A stretch of DNA of 6,963 nucleotides from an uncultured Clostridia bacterium. GTDB taxonomy: Bacteria; Bacillota; Clostridia; Oscillospirales; CAG-272. The stretch lies in contig CALGCW010000177.1 of the NCBI GenBank assembly GCA_937884385.1, positions 1 through 6,963 of the forward strand. The letters are read 5' to 3'. Position 1 is the first letter of the stretch. Each line of letters begins with the position of its first letter. This document shows, piece after piece, positions 5,753 through 6,963 of the stretch. The notes below the pieces were generated by a model. That model was not told the DNA's origin. It made no database searches and was given only the letters and a program-made list of their open reading frames with translations. The position numbers and the translations under genes are program-made.

Positions 5753-6792
5753 TTATTTTGGAAAATTTTCTTGCAAAAGTCGTCGGTAAATTGCTCTTTT
5801 GCTTTGAAGTCCATTGCAGAGCCGTATATTTCCTCTAAAATGAAGTGGTATTTCTTGATTTTTTCAAACTCCGAGAGCGCAAGGGAGAGAGTATCATCTC
5901 TGACTCTTACAGCCGCGCGGTATTCCCCTCTTATTTCCGTTATCATTGCTGCATCGGTGAAGCGTTTCATATTCACATTTCTTGCTTCACCGTTTGCTTC
6001 ATTGGATATTTCAAACGTCAGTCCCGAGGACGTGGCACACAGGACATCCGTTCGCTCCGGAATTATCGGATTTGGGGATATACGCACATCGGCACCCGCT
6101 TTTTCAAGAGAGGTGAGCATCGCTTTCATAAAGAAATGCGCGGTGTCAAAATAATCGTTCACGCGGTAATATACCGTTGCACCTTCACGATAAGTATCAA
6201 AGTCGCGCAGTCCGCGCATTCCAATCGAGCGAGTTAAAAGATGCTCCTGTATGTTTTTTCCTTTTTCGATGCTTTCAACAAATCTCTGCGTGAATTTCTC
6301 AATTTTATCAAGCCTTACGTAGGGCTTGACGATCCTTTCGATGGCATAGCAGACCTCTCTGTAAGCAGATAGATAGGCATAGGCATTTTTAAATCCCTTG
6401 CTTTTTCTCTCAAGTGCTTCTTCTATCACGCGGCGGCTTGATCTGAGCATTTTTTCGTTCAAAAACGTTCCAAGGTCGACTATCGTTTCTATAGCACCGA
6501 CCGCCTGCGGCTCAAACACGTGTGGGGACGTGCCGTCGAGGACGGCAAGCTTCATTTCCTTCACTATTATTCCGTCAAGGCTGTCAGCATCCGACGAGCA
6601 GTATATATATCTTACGCTCATCCCCCTTTTTTCCGCCTCGGCGGCGATCCTTTTCATAAAAAATGCCTTCCCCGTGCCGCTTCCGCCCTTGATGACATAT
6701 ATTTTTTCAAAAAGTGCTCTGTTGAAGGTCTCGTCGTAATAGGAACAAAAGCCGCCGCCCGAATTTGAAGCAGCAAAATATTTTTCAGACAT
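5749..6792 (-). CDS. PRK06851-like P-loop protein with degenerate internal duplication
   Basis: This 347-residue cytoplasmic protein resembles the uncharacterised PRK06851-type family of Firmicutes ATP-binding proteins. Landmarks are YFAASNSGGGF at 5-15, the P-loop GGSGTGKA at 36-43, the strand and loop RYIYCSSDADSLDG at 61-74, and LDGTSPHVFEP at 85-95. The P-loop has A43 where Ser or Thr should bind Mg2+. From about residue 185 the protein repeats its own layout: FFMK at 44-47 aligns with FFMK at 220-223, and the next 14 residues align without gaps (EK, G and VR conserved). The second loop there reads VNDYFDTA and has lost all P-loop residues. Residues 110-185 are charged and likely helical. 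The start is supported by GGAGGA at 6799-6804, 6 nt upstream. The function is unknown: it could be a weak ATPase, a nucleotide sensor or a pseudo-ATPase. The family call is moderately sure. Confidence 0.8.
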   Translation of the reverse strand: MSEKYFAASNSGGGFCSYYDETFNRALFEKIYVIKGGSGTGKAFFMKRIAAEAEKRGMSVRYIYCSSDADSLDGIIVKEMKLAVLDGTSPHVFEPQAVGAIETIVDLGTFLNEKMLRSSRRVIEEALERKSKGFKNAYAYLSAYREVCYAIERIVKPYVRLDKIEKFTQRFVESIEKGKNIQEHLLTRSIGMRGLRDFDTYREGATVYYRVNDYFDTAHFFMKAMLTSLEKAGADVRISPNPIIPERTDVLCATSSGLTFEISNEANGEARNVNMKRFTDAAMITEIRGEYRAAVRVRDDTLSLALSEFEKIKKYHFILEEIYGSAMDFKAKEQFTDDFCKKIFQNN

Positions 6793-6910
6793 ATTCTATC
6801 CTCCGCATATTTATTTCAGTATAAATTTATGAAAAACACGGAGTTTTTGTGAAAATGGGGATGTGTGCTTCAAATTTTGATTTGTAGGGGAGTTACTTTG
6901 CGTAAGAAGT

Positions 6911-6936
6911 GTTACTTTTTTCGAGAAAAAAGTAAC
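6911..6936. repeat. Perfect 12-bp inverted repeat near the window edge
   Basis: GTTACTTTTTTC (6911-6922) pairs with GAAAAAAGTAAC (6925-6936) across a 2-base centre. A direct partial copy, GTTACTTT, occurs at 6892-6899. No T-run follows the stem on either strand, so it is not a normal terminator. The window ends 27 bases later, so the full element cannot be seen; it may be part of a dispersed repeat or a regulatory site far upstream of the P-loop gene. Confidence 0.6.
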
Positions 6937-6963
6937 CAAAAAAGCTTTAATCAGCTTCGCGGC

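Noticed and set aside
6818..6846. Promoter for the P-loop gene (TATACT at 6818-6823, minus strand)
   Set aside because: The -10-like box is fair, but no acceptable -35 box lies 16-18 bases upstream.

Overview
The window most likely comes from an uncultured, low-to-mid-GC member of the Clostridia (Bacillota). The reasons are strong GGAGG-type ribosome sites, sigma-A promoters of the TTGACA/TATAAT kind, a TmcAL-type tRNA acetate ligase next to acetate kinase, a DUF4080-type radical SAM protein, a PRK06851-like P-loop protein, and a BspA-like leucine-rich-repeat protein of a sort common in gut Clostridia. This is read from protein motifs only; a genus cannot be given.

Layout from left to right. 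(1) At 59-1165 (-) is an AT-rich, membrane-anchored LRR_5/BspA-like protein with its own near-consensus promoter (1204-1232) and its own terminator (22-47). (2) At 1166-1621 is a mostly non-coding stretch. It holds a dispersed repeat (1293-1318), a strong hairpin (1318-1337), and a small ORF on the minus strand (1390-1554) that encodes a 54-residue single-pass membrane peptide behind a very good ribosome site. (3) At 1592-2770 (-) are tmcAL and its terminator. (4) At 2800-4124 (+) is ackA, transcribed divergently from tmcAL, with an excellent promoter and a terminator. (5) At 4116-5552 (-) is a B12-binding-type radical SAM protein, convergent with ackA and meeting it at a shared hairpin. (6) At 5571-5711 is a roughly 140-bp imperfect palindrome that looks like a MITE or REP element. 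One end shares 25 of 26 bases with the repeat at 1293-1318. It lies between a good promoter (5725-5752) and the start of the radical SAM gene. (7) At 5749-6792 (-) is a P-loop protein with an internal duplication whose second nucleotide loop is lost and whose first is altered. (8) At 6793-6963 is an upstream region ending in a perfect 12-bp inverted repeat.

The clearest functional link is acetate. AckA interconverts acetate and acetyl phosphate, and TmcAL activates acetate with ATP to acetylate the wobble cytidine of elongator tRNA-Met. No phosphotransacetylase gene (pta) is present. The other genes look like separate transcription units. I see no defence, mobile or biosynthetic system. The most unusual items are the decayed double P-loop protein, the palindromic repeat family and the small membrane peptide.
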